Shown here piece by piece: positions 1 through 12,031 of a DNA stretch of 64,000 bases. Source of the DNA: Kalmusia sp. IMI 367209 (Eukaryota; Ascomycota; Dothideomycetes; Pleosporales; Didymosphaeriaceae); contig JAPEUQ010000009.1 of assembly GCA_027946365.1 (NCBI GenBank), positions 1,426,001 through 1,490,000 on the forward strand. The letters are read 5' to 3'. Positions within the stretch are counted from its first letter, which is position 1; every line of letters begins with the position of its first letter. The notes under the pieces are model-generated. The model was not told the DNA's origin. It saw only the letters and a list, made by a program, of their open reading frames with translations, and did not search any database. The position numbers and the translations under genes were made by a program.

Positions 1-426
1 CCAAGAGACGGATAGTGTAGATGGGACGCGAATTGATTATTGCCATATATCTTATAAAGGTGACTTTGCTTAGTGGGCTATCGGAGAATTCTCAACAGGA
101 TCTCTGTAAGTTTTGAAACTTCTATTTGGAAGTAGCGACCTGTACACTGTTCTCTAAGCTGTTTAAGTGTAGTCTCAAAGTGTCCGACTACACCTAAGAG
201 ATTTTTAGACGGCGTACATCCTATCCTATGCTTGAAGACATGAGGGCACGCTGTGCTGTGTGCATTAGATCCACGTTGCTAGACCGGCAGGTTGATCGAG
301 AACATGTAAAGTGAGCAAAGAGTACTGAAAGCAAGTTTTTCTCAACGCATCGTTGCTCCCGTAGTTCTCCAAGACTATCGTAGTATTTTCCCATCAGCTT
401 GAATGAAACGATACGATCCCTTAACC
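1..426. other. gene-free left edge
   Basis: No reading frame with coding character is visible here. It lies just downstream of the stop codon of the minus-strand MFS gene, so it probably holds that gene's 3' UTR and terminator plus intergenic sequence. Confidence 0.5.
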
Positions 427-2102
427 TTACACCTTAATATCCGCCTCTTTTCCCGTAATATCTTCCCTCTCAAGCTCAGCTGAGCTTTCATCCGACAGTG
501 TCTCATTTCTGCTCTGCATCAGCTCCCTAGCATGTAGAATCCGAGTCGTCAATGCCGTCACAATCAACAATGCACTTAAGCAACTAACGGTAATAAAACC
601 CTTCCTATACTCAGGTGCATCGACTTGCTGCCATACGATCAGTGGTAGCCACGCTTGCAGGACGTACGCCATCTCATTCATGGACGCAATAACGATTGCT
701 CGCTCTTCATTGTCGTGTGTGCAAATCTCGTGAGCCCATCTATTTTATGATCGTTAGCGATGAGTTTGTAAAGTAGTTTAAGGGAGTGCCTTACGCCATG
801 CACAGTCCTGACAGACCACCGGACATGCCAGTAAGAGAGAGACATGCCCACTTCCACTTTGTGGGAATATTCCATATAGCCAGTGACACTTCCGTCATGA
901 TATTAGTGCAGCCTCCTAGCACTATCATTGGCCATCGCGCTCCCTTCAGCAAACCATCGCTTATCCAAGCCATTGCTAGCGTGGACCCAACTTGTACACC
1001 GTTTTGAATCGTAGGGTACACATTGATCTGGCTGACAGTGTACTTCGGATCTTTTGACGCTTTGAGATATTGCTGGAATACAGGCGCCGCGCCAACACCG
1101 CCATTATTAAACAAGACGTACAATGGCGTTAAAGCGTAAATATGCCACGATGTTAATATTTTCTTGAACTTTGCCTTCGTATAAGGTTTTCGCTGTTGGC
1201 GCCCTTCGAGCTGCATGCGTTTCTGTGCGAACTTGACTTCTTCCTCGGTCAAGTACCACGGCTTCGCTATTTCAGGCACGTCTGGGATCATCCAGAAACC
1301 TGCAATGGCGATGGGTAATGAGATAACGCCGTCAATGATAAAGAGCCATTGCCAACCGGCCATGCCTCCTCGCCCGCCGAGCTTGTACACTGCTGCCATG
1401 AGGTAGCCGGAAAACATCGTTCCGATCGCTGAGCTGGTGTGGAATATGCACGAACGCTTAGCTAGCTCTTCTCTTCGGTACCAGGATCCTGAATGATCAG
1501 CTAAGATTAATGGTAATGTCTTAGATAACCTTACCAATGATGTACTGCATGCCGGGGTAGAAAGTACTCTCTGCAAGCCCAATAAAGAAGCGAAGCACAT
1601 AAATGGTGGTCGCAGTATTAGCCCGTGCAAGGCAGAATGTCAATACAGCCCAAGTAACTTCCATCAATGGGATCCATCTTGAGGGTCGAAATCGCGTCAG
1701 GATCATATTGCTGGGAAGTTCGCCAATTACATAGCCAACGGTCCAGCAGGTTTGCATGTAATTGAGCTGGTTCTTGTAAAGACCCAAGTCCTCCTTCATA
1801 CCGGAAACAAATGCGCTGTTGATGTTTGTCTGGTCAAGATATTTGATGAAGTACCCTGGTAGGAAATGATCAGTACTTGGACGATCCGAGAGTTTCACTT
1901 TCGTACCGAGCGACGCGAAGGTTAGAAGGGCTGCATCGAGCTTGAACATGAACCATCGTTCTTCCTTCGGTTTGTCCAATGTATCCCACAGATAGTAGTA
2001 CCATTTTCGCGGCTTGTTCTTGACTTCTTCAGAAGCCTGAACGACTTCAGGAATATCAGCCGGATTGTCCAGCGTTTTCGGGTGGAGTGGAGCGTGGCCC
2101 AT
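427..2102 (-). CDS. MFS transporter, Dal5/allantoate permease-like (anion:cation symporter family)
   Basis: Plasma-membrane importer of an organic anion. Read in four exons from the ATG at 2102. Intron 1 (1906-1856, 51 bp) joins ...LTFASLG to YFIKYLDQTN. A second intron of about 50 bp near 1533-1481 joins ...QYIIG to SWYRREE. A third near 798-735 joins ...LCMA to WAHEIC. The joined protein has the Dal5-family hallmarks: the D-Q-T-N-I-N segment after TM1, the WYRREE loop, a central hydrophilic loop (LTEEEVKFAQKRM) and the conserved NEERAI...MNEMAYV...WQQVDAPEYRKG C-terminal block, followed by an acidic cytoplasmic tail. Family members move allantoate, nicotinate, pantothenate, cysteine or sulfonates; the sequence alone does not tell which. 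It neighbours a flavin monooxygenase on the same strand and a TauD-type dioxygenase, so an uptake-plus-oxidation unit is plausible (inference). Confidence 0.9.
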
Positions 2103-2919
2103 CGCGTTTTTCTTAATGATTCAATCGCAATTGATCGCGACCTACTCGCACCTTGTGTCTAGATCGGGGCCTGAGGTTTAAGCAAACATGTCCCGCCACC
2201 ATTGAGCTTCAATTGCTTAGGCTCGGCCTCGGCCTTCGACAGTTCTGACGCAAGAACAGGCATGTATTGCTCAATGCTCTGATTGTCTGGGATATCACGG
2301 GTTTCCCCACACTACCTTACTACCTTGATCCGATCTTGCTAGCCCTGCCGCGGTATGATAGGCGATGGGGAGCACCCGAGAAACGTCATTGCAGGGTACA
2401 ACCTCGAGCTTAAAGTGTTCGTACGATCATGGCGTGCGGACCGCCCGGTTTGTGTGGGTTCGTAGCGAAACCCGTCGCAGAGGTGCGGAGTACATGATGG
2501 TGGCCAATGAAGTTCGGCTGGTGTAGCGTGAACATACCTGCATATTGCGTGCCTCGGGGATAAGTCAGGATTCACCGACCACAACTGGCTAAACACCTTA
2601 CACATGGAAATGTCGCCAGGAGAACTTAAGATAAGAGATGCGGCGGAGGCTTATTTTCGACGCGATACGGACGCCACTTTTGAGGCGCCGTCAAATATTG
2701 TCGCCTCGCTTCTGCGCTGTGCACATGTTCTGACATGAATTTCCGTCAGCATTGTGGGAATCTGGAAGATCAACCTAGATATGGAAAAGGCTTGCGAAAT
2801 CCTGTCTATCTGGTGAACATCCGGTCTTCGGCGTTTAAGAGCTGGACGAGGAAATTTTCACGTTTGTAATATGTACCCTCGGGTGACTTAGCGCAAGATA
2901 TCCCCTTTAGATATCAATG
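2103..2919. promoter_or_regulatory. intergenic region: MFS promoter and FMO 3' flank
   Basis: Holds the promoter of the minus-strand MFS gene (ATG at 2102) and the 3' flank of the FMO gene. A minus-strand open frame at 2339-2605 has no recognisable features and is probably spurious. No regulator site was identified. Confidence 0.45.
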
Positions 2920-4538
2920 CTACGCGCAAGTTACTTCCAATTCCCGAACAACAACATCACCGCCAGCGAACATGGCTTTGATCCTAGCAACCATCTCTAC
3001 CCTGGCCTCGTGCCAAGATTCTGTATGCCCCGGCAGCTTCACATCCAGCTGTGGGTTGGCGAACTCTAAGAGCTCGTTGACGTACTCTACTTCCTTCTCT
3101 CTTAGACTGTGGAACGTCTTTCCATATCCTTTGAGCACGACTCTTTCCTCATACTCTCTTCTCATAGCCTCTTCGCTGGGTAGTTTTATCTTTCCAGCAA
3201 TCACTTTTGCCGTCACCATAGCCTGAAATTCGAACAACGTGAACGTCGCCGTGAAATATGGAACGCCGATGAATATCAAACTGGGATCCGGAATGTAAAA
3301 TATATCCTTGTGGAGATTGTGTAATTGCGTACCATCTGTGACGAGGGTAGTGGGTGAAGCGTCAGCAGCCAATGTGCTATCAGAATGCAGCTCAGGAAGA
3401 AATGGGACCGTAATATGATAACCAGTACACATTATAATGTCATGTATCCCACACAGCGTTTGACCGGTTTTGAGTGTGATTTTTACCGGAAGAGGCTCGT
3501 TTTCGTCTAAAAGAATGACGTCGCTTCTTGGGGTATCAAAGCCAACAACCTCTTCTACTCGTGTTGCATTCTCTGGAAGCAAGCTGGCCGGGAGATCGAA
3601 GGCACCATTACGATGACTCTGATAAACCTTGGTGGCAAAAGGACCGAGTTCACGCGCAATATCGGTCGCGGACACGCTCGCTCCGATCAAAAGTACATTC
3701 CTATGCTTGAAGGGTTCTGGCGTCCGGTATCCTTTGGAGTGTTTTATCCTAGTAGGAAATAGTCGCTTCATTTCAGCGAGGCCAGGGATGTCTGGAATCC
3801 TTGGTGCGTGATAATGTCCAGAAGCTACAACAACCGTATCAAATGTCTATATAAAGGTAAGCTTAGAACACATCTTGCACCCCAAGGTCACATACCAAAG
3901 TGTTCACGTTACGTGCTACGTTGCCGTTGGGCTGACGCCTGAAAGTCACTGTTTCAACGACCCACTGACTACCAACCTTGAAAAGATGTTTTACTTCCGT
4001 GTCGTAACGAGTGATATCATGCACACCAGTCTTTACTGCTGTGTCCTGAATGTAATCTCTTAAAACAGAATGACTGACATAGTCTTCGGTCCCAGCTGGG
4101 AACGGGTTGAGAGTAGTGGTGAGTAGGCGTGTGCCGACGTTGTTTTTCAGGCCAACATAGCAAGGGCTGTATCAGGTCAGCTGAACAGTAATTTCATTTG
4201 GGTCTGCTTTTGGAGCTCTAACCCTGGAGGAGCATGTCGTATTGACTGATTTTCGATCTCCGTAATGTTGAGGGTTGGGTCGTCGGAGTAGACCTCTCCT
4301 TTGGACGCTAGTACAGAAGGATAGGCAGGTTCGAGAGGTTTACGCTCATCGTAAAGCCTAAAAATGGCTTAGTAGTTGAGAAAGAAACATACCAGGCAGC
4401 TTACCATATGCCACCTGCAGCACTGGACCGTTCAAAGACTGTTACTTCCAACCCTTCATGCTTCAAGTGCGCAGCAGAGACCACGCCACTGATCCCGGCT
4501 CCTATCACAGCAACGCGTTTTGATGAAGATGTGGACAT
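2920..4538 (-). CDS. flavin-containing monooxygenase (FMO-like)
   Basis: NADPH- and FAD-dependent monooxygenase that would oxygenate a soft nucleophile (S or N) or a ketone. Four exons are read from the ATG at 4538, which follows a start-free AT-rich leader; the introns are 4404-4358, 4222-4167 and about 3889-3841. Near the N-terminus the Rossmann motif reads VIGAGISG (GxGxxG, FAD), followed by [12 protein letters not shown]. The middle has [18 protein letters not shown], then the FMO-type segment with H-S-K-G-Y ([12 protein letters not shown]). A second dinucleotide site, [15 protein letters not shown], is the NADPH site, and [14 protein letters not shown] is the C-terminal ATG-type motif. 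The size (about 470 residues) suits the family. It is divergent from the 2OG dioxygenase at 5106. The substrate is unknown; desulfonation or sulfide oxidation is only a guess from context. Confidence 0.9.
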
Positions 4539-5105
4539 GTTGTGTGAGAGGGATTCCTTATTGCTGTAGTGAAATCGAACGCCCAACGTGTAGTATTCCA
4601 ATGAGGTTTGATATATAACTGCGTGACTATTTGTTGTCGAAGATTGAGATTCTCTTACACTCTAAATATGTGCAACGAGGATAACAACTACGGAAGTCGA
4701 TCGCTATTCGAACCGAGATCTACCGAGTGCCATTGCCCCTAAAATCGGCGTACATTTGTCTAGATATGGCGCGTAAGGCATGCATGATCGAGTACGCGAC
4801 CTAATCTTCAGATGGCAACACTAGGCATGGTCCCTCACGCCACTCTCGAACTCAGATCCCGCATGGGAGTCGACATTTTCGTCCGATGCGATAAGGATTG
4901 AAAATCAAAGAGTGCGCAATAATCCTAGCCGATGATGTGATAGTAGTTGTTTGGAGTCGCGCGGGAGCTACCCCGCAAGCTAGCGTACGGACTTGCATTG
5001 TATGGACCCGGTGACTACTAATTGTATGAGCAAGCCGAGCCATGAAAGAACAATTTAAAAGCTGTTGTCCTGCAGTGGAATTGCCTTTCTGAAATCACAA
5101 CCACC
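4539..5105. promoter_or_regulatory. divergent promoter between FMO and TauD-like genes
   Basis: This 567 bp gap separates two divergent start codons (4538 minus, 5106 plus), so it should hold both promoters and could co-regulate them. I looked for a CACGTG (Cbf1/Met4-type) or perfect ATGRYRYCAT (CYS3-type) site and found only near matches, for example ATGGCGCGTA around 4765. No operator is claimed. Confidence 0.5.
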
Positions 5106-6347
5106 ATGGCTCCTGTTGCACTCCCTATCTCAGAAGAAATCAAGGACACCGTCCAGCCGAAGAAGGATTCTTTGGGGCTGCCAGAAGCAGCGCGCAAGAG
5201 GCTCGAAAAAGCTGGTATCGATCTGTCAAACGGCTACCCGTATCGTCCAGCAAAACCCCTATACCTGGACGATGTTTATAAGATCCGTGATTACGATCGT
5301 GAACATGTAGATCCCGGCTCCCGTGCAGATCCCGAAAAGAAAGCGTTGCTATCGGCAGCTAAGGAGGTCATTCATCTCACTGCTCATATTGGCACAGAGA
5401 TTGTGGGTCTACAGCTGAAGGACCTTACCGACCAGCAAAAGGATGAGCTCGGTCTTCTGATTGCTGAGAGGAGTGTTGTTTTCTTCAGGGATCAAGATCT
5501 TTCTCCACAACAGCAGAAGGCCCTCGGCGAATGGTATGGCGAGATTGAAGTCCACGTAAGATCCAATCATTCTTTTGCTTCTTCTAATTCTGACCTGCCG
5601 CTAGCCACAAGTTCCTTCTGTGCCGGGAGTTCCGGGAACGACCGTCATTTGGCCTGCACTACAGGCGACCGAGTTTCCAGCTAGCTTCAGACAGACTGGT
5701 GGTGCATCGAGATGGCACACTGATCTCGTTCACGAGCGTCAACCTGCCGGCATAACTCATCTTCACAACGACACTATCCCGAAGATTGGTGGAGATACAC
5801 TCTGGGCTTCAGGTGAGCATGTTTGTTCCTATGGTTTTTACTTACAGCTAATAATTTTAAAGGATATGCTGCATATGAGAAGCTTTCGCCGGAATTCCGT
5901 AAGATCATCGATGGAAGACAAGCAGTGTATAGATCGGCACACCAATACCTCGATCGCAACGACCCCGAGGCCGGTCCGAAGTTCATCGAGCGCATTCATC
6001 CTATAGTCAGATTACACCCTGCCACCGGTTGGAAAGCACTATGGGTAAATAGGGCAATGACTGTGCGAATTGTCGGTCTGGATAAGGCGGAAAGCGACGT
6101 GATCCTTAATTATCTTTACGACGTGTATGAGAAGAATGTCGATATTCAAGTGCGCTTCAGGTGGACTGCAGGTACTTCGGCTCTTTGGGACAACAGAATT
6201 ACTATCCATAACGCGAGCTGGGACTATGAGGGTAACGAGCCGAGGCATGGGACCCGTGTAACAGCACTGGCGGAAAAGCCATTCTTCAAGGCGGATGCTC
6301 CAACAAGGCGACAGGCACTTGGTTTGGCCGGACCTGATGATGTTTAG
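5106..6347 (+). CDS. Fe(II)/2-oxoglutarate-dependent dioxygenase, TauD/TfdA family
   Basis: Couples decarboxylation of 2-oxoglutarate to hydroxylation of a substrate; fungal relatives release sulfite from taurine and alkylsulfonates or act on aryloxy acids. Three exons: 5106-5555, 5605-5812 and 5863-6347, with introns of 49 and 50 bp, giving about 380 residues. The start lies in a good context (accATGG). Iron ligands are visible: the H-x-D pair in SRWHTDLVHE (His188, Asp190) and the distal His in WDNRITIHNA (His335). Arg351 in RHGTRV would bind the 2OG carboxylate. No signal peptide or membrane segment is seen, so the enzyme is probably cytosolic. It is divergent from the FMO gene. It resembles the yeast Jlp1 sulfonate dioxygenase type, but the substrate is not fixed by sequence. 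Confidence 0.92.
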
Positions 6348-8489
6348 GCTTCATGGATGACTTTCAGCATGTGATTAATGTAATGAGTAGCCAGTCAATC
6401 ATCGAACTCCGATATTAGCGCGACATTCTCATGTTAACACACATTTCGACGTGTGACTTTGACTTCAACGCTAGTTTCCAACGCCAGTTGAATCTCAAGG
6501 CCATGATTGTTTGGGGTGTCGCAAGTGTAAAATGGAATATTGGAAAACGAAGAGGAAGTTTGAGGCGGGGGCTTTCAGTGTCTTGAGTTCTGTTAGCGTG
6601 TTTACGTAATGTTAGTCACTGGAACCTCCCCCGCCTTGCTACTATAACTTCGTCTATGCCATCATCTACCTAGGTATCTATCCCTTCATCTTGATGAGCT
6701 GAAATTCTTCCAACCCTTGTGGATGTAGTTGCAAGATTACGATGCGTCTTCGATTGCGTTTGCCGCTTACTTATTGTCACTACGGTTCTTTTCCATACGA
6801 TCAAATCGTCACGATGTGAAATTTCGGAATTACGGTACACAGCATTCATTTGTATAATCAGCCATGCCGTCAGAGGCTTTCCAAGACATACTAGACACCG
6901 ATTCATGCTTTCCATGACAGCAATAAGCAACACAATCTGGTGACAATGCCAATATTCTAGCTCTATGACCATCACTCCATATTTGGGTCACCCTTCTAGT
7001 CATATAGGCGGTTTCTTATGACCTGAATGAAGGGCAAGATATTTCTGATCAACGTGTGGCAAGCTATGATTTGCACAACATCACTTACTAGCTCGCGATA
7101 TCGAATTTCTGTGGATTCGCCCGTGATGACCAGATGAGGACCCGAGCTTGAGGTGGCACCGTAGGTAGTGGGCACTCAAGAGTCATGCTTGGGAAAGCAA
7201 AACCTGCCCCTCACCTACTCATGTGCTAAACATTTTTTGACTTCACTTTGAATTACATTTCAACTTTCGGATATTGTATTCGCAATGCAGCAGGCATACG
7301 CCAGACCGAACACGAAGCGAACCTAGGTTCGTTCTCCGCCGATGGCACTCATTCGAGCAGGCGCCTGAACATTTCTATACAGGCGCGCTTTTCCGAGCAA
7401 TTTACGAGGCAGGCCCTTACTCCAGGCTACGCAAGAACGGATGATGGACTTTCTGCATAGTGGGCTCAGGTAGGATGACTGGGAGAACTTCCACTGCGCC
7501 CTCGATTATGATTTTTGCTACGCTACATGAGAAGTCACTCATAAATGGTTGATTAGAGTGCTTCCGCAATCCCTGTTGCGCTCACTTTGGTAGGCACTAT
7601 GCGAGATCTTGTTGCGGAAATCTACATAAATTTTTGGGTTTTCTTGAGAGGGCACCTCTCCGTAGCAATCGCCGTGGGCCTCGAATGCACCTACACATTG
7701 ACCTGGTCTGCGAATCTTATGCTCTTCGTGGCCGTTATTATGACTAAAGTAAAGAGCTGCCACGAACACTACGAGAGTTCTTAAACAGATAGTAGGCTCT
7801 TCGCGGACTCACCTTACGGGCTTCTCGCCGCCAATTCGTACAAACACATCCTCTTTAAATTGACAATGGCACTGGGTTTTCAGAGTGCTGGCGCGGCCTA
7901 TCTTCTTACGGTACTTCCATTTGGATTGGGACAGCCACTTTATACAGAACGTGTTCAACGGAATAGATCTGGTTGACCCTTGCTATCTTTGAACACTTCC
8001 ACTAAGTCTTTAAAGAAGTAGTAGAGAACCATTTGTTTTGCATGTTCGGTATCATACCACAGCTCCACCTCTCCTTCGTACTTCTATTCTGGCACTATAT
8101 ACATTAGTAGCTATACACTAAGGAGAAAATACATCATACCAGTCATGCAGGATTGCTATACTTCACGTTATAGTGACGGTCTTGGATGAAGTACTGATTG
8201 AACACCATGTTTCTGTGTGAATGAGTTGCGCATCAATAACGTGCAAGGGTAGGGTGCTGATAGCTTTCTGCCTGGTGTCCCTATGTATCATCGGACATCC
8301 AGAGTGACTCGTAAACTGCTTTGCTACATCCAATAGTCCGCATCCTCCTCGCTTACATCTTCAACAAAACATTGACTATTAGAGTCAAATCGACATTCTA
8401 GGTGCATAACTTGAAGACTTCTCTGTCCTCCTTCTACAACTCCTGACTTGATAAACTACATCATAACACCGCCTCGAGAACGCATCAAA
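6348..8489. other. 2.1 kb gene-free stretch
   Basis: Only short, unconnected open frames (under about 100 codons) occur on either strand and none could be spliced into a recognisable protein. No transposon ends or tandem repeats were seen. It separates the MFS-FMO-TauD trio from the F-box/QTRT2 block and includes the F-box promoter at its right end. Confidence 0.5.
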
Positions 8490-9449
8490 ATGGTCTATCG
8501 TACCTACAACGAAGCCTCTTACGAGGCACCTTCTCCATCTGCCGGGAAAAAGGTCGCCAACGTGTGCGAGCTCGCTGAACAGATCCTCCTGCATCTCGCA
8601 TATGCAGACCTCCTCCACTGCCTCCAAGTCTCTCCGCTCTGGCACACACTCATTCGCAGCTCCACAGAGCTCCAGCGCCTTCTATACAAGATACCGACAC
8701 CTATATCCAAAACGAACTTAGATCCTCATTTCCTCACGCCTGACGACGTAGCGCGTACTGCCATTATACCAGGAGGCCGCTATGAAAATCGATCCGTCCT
8801 CGACATATGCTCAGCTGACTTAGAAAAATTTATGGACCGCGCCGTGGAGACATCCCACCCCATGATCGCGAACGCAAGGCTTGTAGAGTACTACGAAAAT
8901 GTGCGGTATGTCCGCGGCATGTTCCAAGGCATGAGAATCCCAAACGGTTGGCCCATTGCGCTGCAGCAAATATACTGTGAACTCTGTCAAGGATTCCACG
9001 CACGCTTCCAACACCATAATTTACATCCGCTGCTACGCTTTCTTGAAGATGTGGACATTTGCTGGAAAGGTAGGGGCTCGCGCATATATATGGCGACGCA
9101 TATTGTCCACCATATCGAAGTGCCACGGAGCTGCTGGGAGCATTACGGGGAGATGTTCATGCTCGAGGCACGAAAGCTCAAACGCGCAGTCGAGATTGTC
9201 GATCAGTACAAAATGCAGGACGATATGTTCATTTCACCGATATGTACACAGTTGATTATTAAAACTCCTGCGGCCGAAGGACAGCGCGACTTCCTCGTCC
9301 TACACGACCCAGCGGGACTTAAGCTAAAGTGGGTTCTCGATGCGCTAGTCCATGTTTGCAAGAGACAACTATACAGTATTGTAGATATTTTGCGAGGGTG
9401 GGAGACTAGGGGTGCGGAGGGTGGGGACATGGATGGGGGGCCGGGCTGA
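8490..9449 (+). CDS. F-box-like domain protein
   Basis: Single-exon protein of 319 residues. The ATG at 8490 (tcaaaATGG) is chosen over the non-ATG upstream extension. Near the N-terminus, VCELAEQILLHLAYADLLHCLQVSPLWHTLIRSSTELQRLLYK fits an F-box-like fold: a leucine-rich first helix and the conserved Trp of the third helix, followed by the S-x-x-L-Q-R-x-L-Y pattern common in large fungal F-box families. The rest has no known domain, and a glycine-rich tail ends the protein. F-box proteins normally dock on Skp1 and present substrates to an SCF ubiquitin ligase; the target here is unknown. Many such fungal genes are lineage-specific. Confidence 0.75.
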   Translation: MVYRTYNEASYEAPSPSAGKKVANVCELAEQILLHLAYADLLHCLQVSPLWHTLIRSSTELQRLLYKIPTPISKTNLDPHFLTPDDVARTAIIPGGRYENRSVLDICSADLEKFMDRAVETSHPMIANARLVEYYENVRYVRGMFQGMRIPNGWPIALQQIYCELCQGFHARFQHHNLHPLLRFLEDVDICWKGRGSRIYMATHIVHHIEVPRSCWEHYGEMFMLEARKLKRAVEIVDQYKMQDDMFISPICTQLIIKTPAAEGQRDFLVLHDPAGLKLKWVLDALVHVCKRQLYSIVDILRGWETRGAEGGDMDGGPG

Positions 9450-10069
9450 TGTTCGATTATAGGCTAAGGTTCCCGGAAGAGAGGATTGGGTTAGGTTTTG
9501 TGAGGAGTGGGGAGAGACTATAAATGAGTTTGAGAGGGTGGCGAAGGCAATTGATGGGTTGATGCAGGGAGTTGGGGCTTGGGGAAGGCTGGACCATCCA
9601 GAATAAGGGTGCGGACGAGGGTGCTGTGTCAAGTGTACTTATTATAAACTGATTCCCCTCGTAGATGTATCTATACCTGTTATCCCGGTGTGATACTCCT
9701 AACAGGTGTACATTGTCGTCTGACATCAATCTGGAATGAACAGTACGACACAGGAGTATGGATCACATCTTAGTAGGAGTTTTTGACGCAAAGAAGTATC
9801 CGAGCATACGTTATGGAAAATTAGACAAGTATTTTGTCCCCCTCAAGACTGACACAAAAATCGTAATGAATCACATATAAAGTACGCGATACCGAAACGC
9901 GAAACCAAAACGCGTCATCACGTGCACGCACGGATGAATTTTTGGCTGAGTCATCGCTTGGTGAATCGCAAATTCACATCCCACCTTAGAATTCCAGAGC
10001 TGCCGCATCGCTAAAAGCAAGGCGAAGTCTGCTTTCAGAGATTACACTCACTTTTGTGTTGTCAACAAC
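9450..10069. other. intergenic region upstream of QTRT2
   Basis: Holds the 3' flank of the F-box gene and the QTRT2 promoter. No TATA-like element or repeat was singled out. Minus-strand open frames at 9369-9729 are judged shadows. Confidence 0.4.
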
Positions 10070-11606
10070 ATGTCGCAGGAAGCGCCAGTGCCCGACCTCT
10101 CTCAGCTCCCACCCGAAATGCTGGACTTCACGCTTCTAAAAACCACAGGGGCACTCGCTCCCCGCCTTGGCCGCTTGAGTCTCCCACGCAGAAACCCAAT
10201 TTTGACGCCTGCATTCCTGGGAAATACTTCGCGCGGAGTCATACCACATATATCGCAAGACAACTTTCGTAAATATGTGGGGAACAACGGCGTGTACGTT
10301 GCATTGGAAGATTGTATGTTTCTCGACATGTGCAGGTATACCAGGTAGTTGACCGTCTACAGTCATAGAGAAACATCCACAGAAAACCCCACCTATCTTT
10401 GAATACGATGTTCCTGAGCCACTCCGCAAGTTCATCGCTCTCCCCCAAGACACCCCGCTGGTCATAGGCGCGCGGCGCACCCCACCTATACCCACCCCAG
10501 CTGCGCATACGAATACCGAGATAAGCTTGTTGACATCCGTGGGGTTCAAATCAATGAGTTCCGAGTACTATACTGCTGCAGCGCGGAAATTACAACCAGA
10601 TATTGTGGTGGGCATGGCAGATATACCTTTCGGCCAAGAAACTGTAGGGATCAAGAGAAAAGACAAGATGAGTGATAGAACGGAGACTTGGCTACGAGAT
10701 ATAATTGCAAAAAAGAACACAATAGGAGAAGGGGAGCCACGGTTCGACATCTTCGCCCCAATATTGCCCATTGAACGGGACCTTCAGTCATGGTATCTTG
10801 AGCACTTGCTCGACGATATGGTGGATAAGATTAGTGGAGTTGCTATTTATGATGCATATCTTCTCGATGACCTTCCAGACGAACTACACCGCTTCCCGCG
10901 CCTGTCATTCCACGTTCCCGCAAGCCCGCACGAGCTCCTCCGACAGACCAGCCTAGGCATGGATCTATTCACCATTCCCTTCATCTCCTCCGCGACCGAT
11001 GCCGGTATCGCCCTCGACTTCACTTTTCCAGCACCTCAGACAACAAACGGAAGCACACGACAAACGCTAGGCATCGACATGTGGCACGCCGACCAAGCGC
11101 TATCCGTGGCACCCCTCACTAAAGGCTGCAGCTGCTACGCGTGCACCAAACACCACCGCGCCTACATTCAACACCTACTCTCCGCCAAAGAGATGCTAGG
11201 ATGGTTTCTCATCCAGGTGCACAATCATGCTATCGTCGAATCTTTCTTCACAGCAATTCGTGTATCCATCGAAGCCGGGACCTTTGACGCCGACGTCTTA
11301 GCTTTCGAAGCATTCTATGAACCTCAACTTCCAGAGAAGACGGGGCAGGGACCACGTGTTCGAGGATACCAGTTCAAGAGCGAAGAGCACGGCAAGGCGG
11401 AGAAGAAAAATCCGAAGGCATTTAGAAAGTTCGATGGGGAGGCGAAGGTCGTGTTGAAAGGGGCGCATGGGCAGCAACCGAATAAGAAAAAGGAGATGCG
11501 CGATGTTATTGATGACGAGGCACTTGTAGGGTTGGTGGGCATGGAGGGTGAGGCGGGGGCGTTGCAGGTTGAGGATTTGAAGCTGGACGATGATGAGAAA
11601 GCGTAA
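10070..11606 (+). CDS. QTRT2: queuine tRNA-ribosyltransferase accessory subunit 2
   Basis: Non-catalytic partner of the eukaryotic tRNA-guanine transglycosylase, which swaps guanine-34 for queuine in tRNAs with GUN anticodons. Two exons: 10070-10313 and 10363-11606. The 49 bp intron (10314-10362) joins ...VALED to FIEKHPQ in frame. Diagnostic features are the family start (PPEMLDFTLLKTTGALAPRLG), ISQDNFRKYVGNNGVYVALEDF, and the TGT zinc site C-x-C-x2-C followed about 25 residues later by His (CSCYACTKHHRAYIQH...VHNHA). The C-terminus is a charged, Lys/Glu-rich extension. This housekeeping gene separates the catabolic trio on its left from the polyketide cluster on its right, which argues that they are different units. 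Confidence 0.9.
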
Positions 11607-11731
11607 GTTAATTCGCTACCCTAAGTGAACGCCAAATTCGCTGTTGGCGACATCCATCACCCAACAATATTTCCTATCCGTGTCGTCGCACTCTCGATCA
11701 AATTTTGTTCACCAAGGTACGCATTCTGAGT

Positions 11732-12031
11732 CTAGCTCCTGCTTCTACCAGCACCCCCGATCCCAGCATCAAAATCCCTAAACATATCTTCATACATCCA
11801 GTCTTCATTCCGCTGTATCATGACCGCATAATCCCTGGACGTCCGCGCGCACCCACTACAGAATATGTGCCTGCAGAACGGTTCCATGCATGAAGGACGA
11901 TAGCCTGTGCCGTTGTCGTGAGGAATGGGAGCGTTGAGAGAGCGGCATCGATGACAGAACCAGCCTGTAAATGGAGGATGAATCGGGTTTATAGTTGATG
12001 TTGGTGCGCATGGGCATGTTGTATTAGCCAT
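11732..12031 (-). CDS. small Cys/His-rich protein, putative zinc-binding
   Basis: 99-residue single-exon frame from the ATG at 12031. The sequence shows FCHRCRSLN, then SCMEPFCRHIFCSGCAR, giving two CxxC-type knuckles about 25 residues apart with a histidine in between. This spacing resembles small zinc ribbon or RING-like proteins found across Pleosporales, all of unknown role. It is convergent with QTRT2, with about 125 bp between the stops. The regular cysteine pairs argue for a real gene; no expression evidence is available from sequence. Confidence 0.6.
   Translation of the reverse strand: MANTTCPCAPTSTINPIHPPFTGWFCHRCRSLNAPIPHDNGTGYRPSCMEPFCRHIFCSGCARTSRDYAVMIQRNEDWMYEDMFRDFDAGIGGAGRSRS

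Noticed and set aside
2339..2605. 88-codon minus-strand frame between MFS and FMO genes
   Set aside because: No hydrophobic or domain pattern; lies in the MFS promoter.
4690..4720. ttcgaacc stretch resembling a tRNA B box
   Set aside because: No matching A box or cloverleaf around it.
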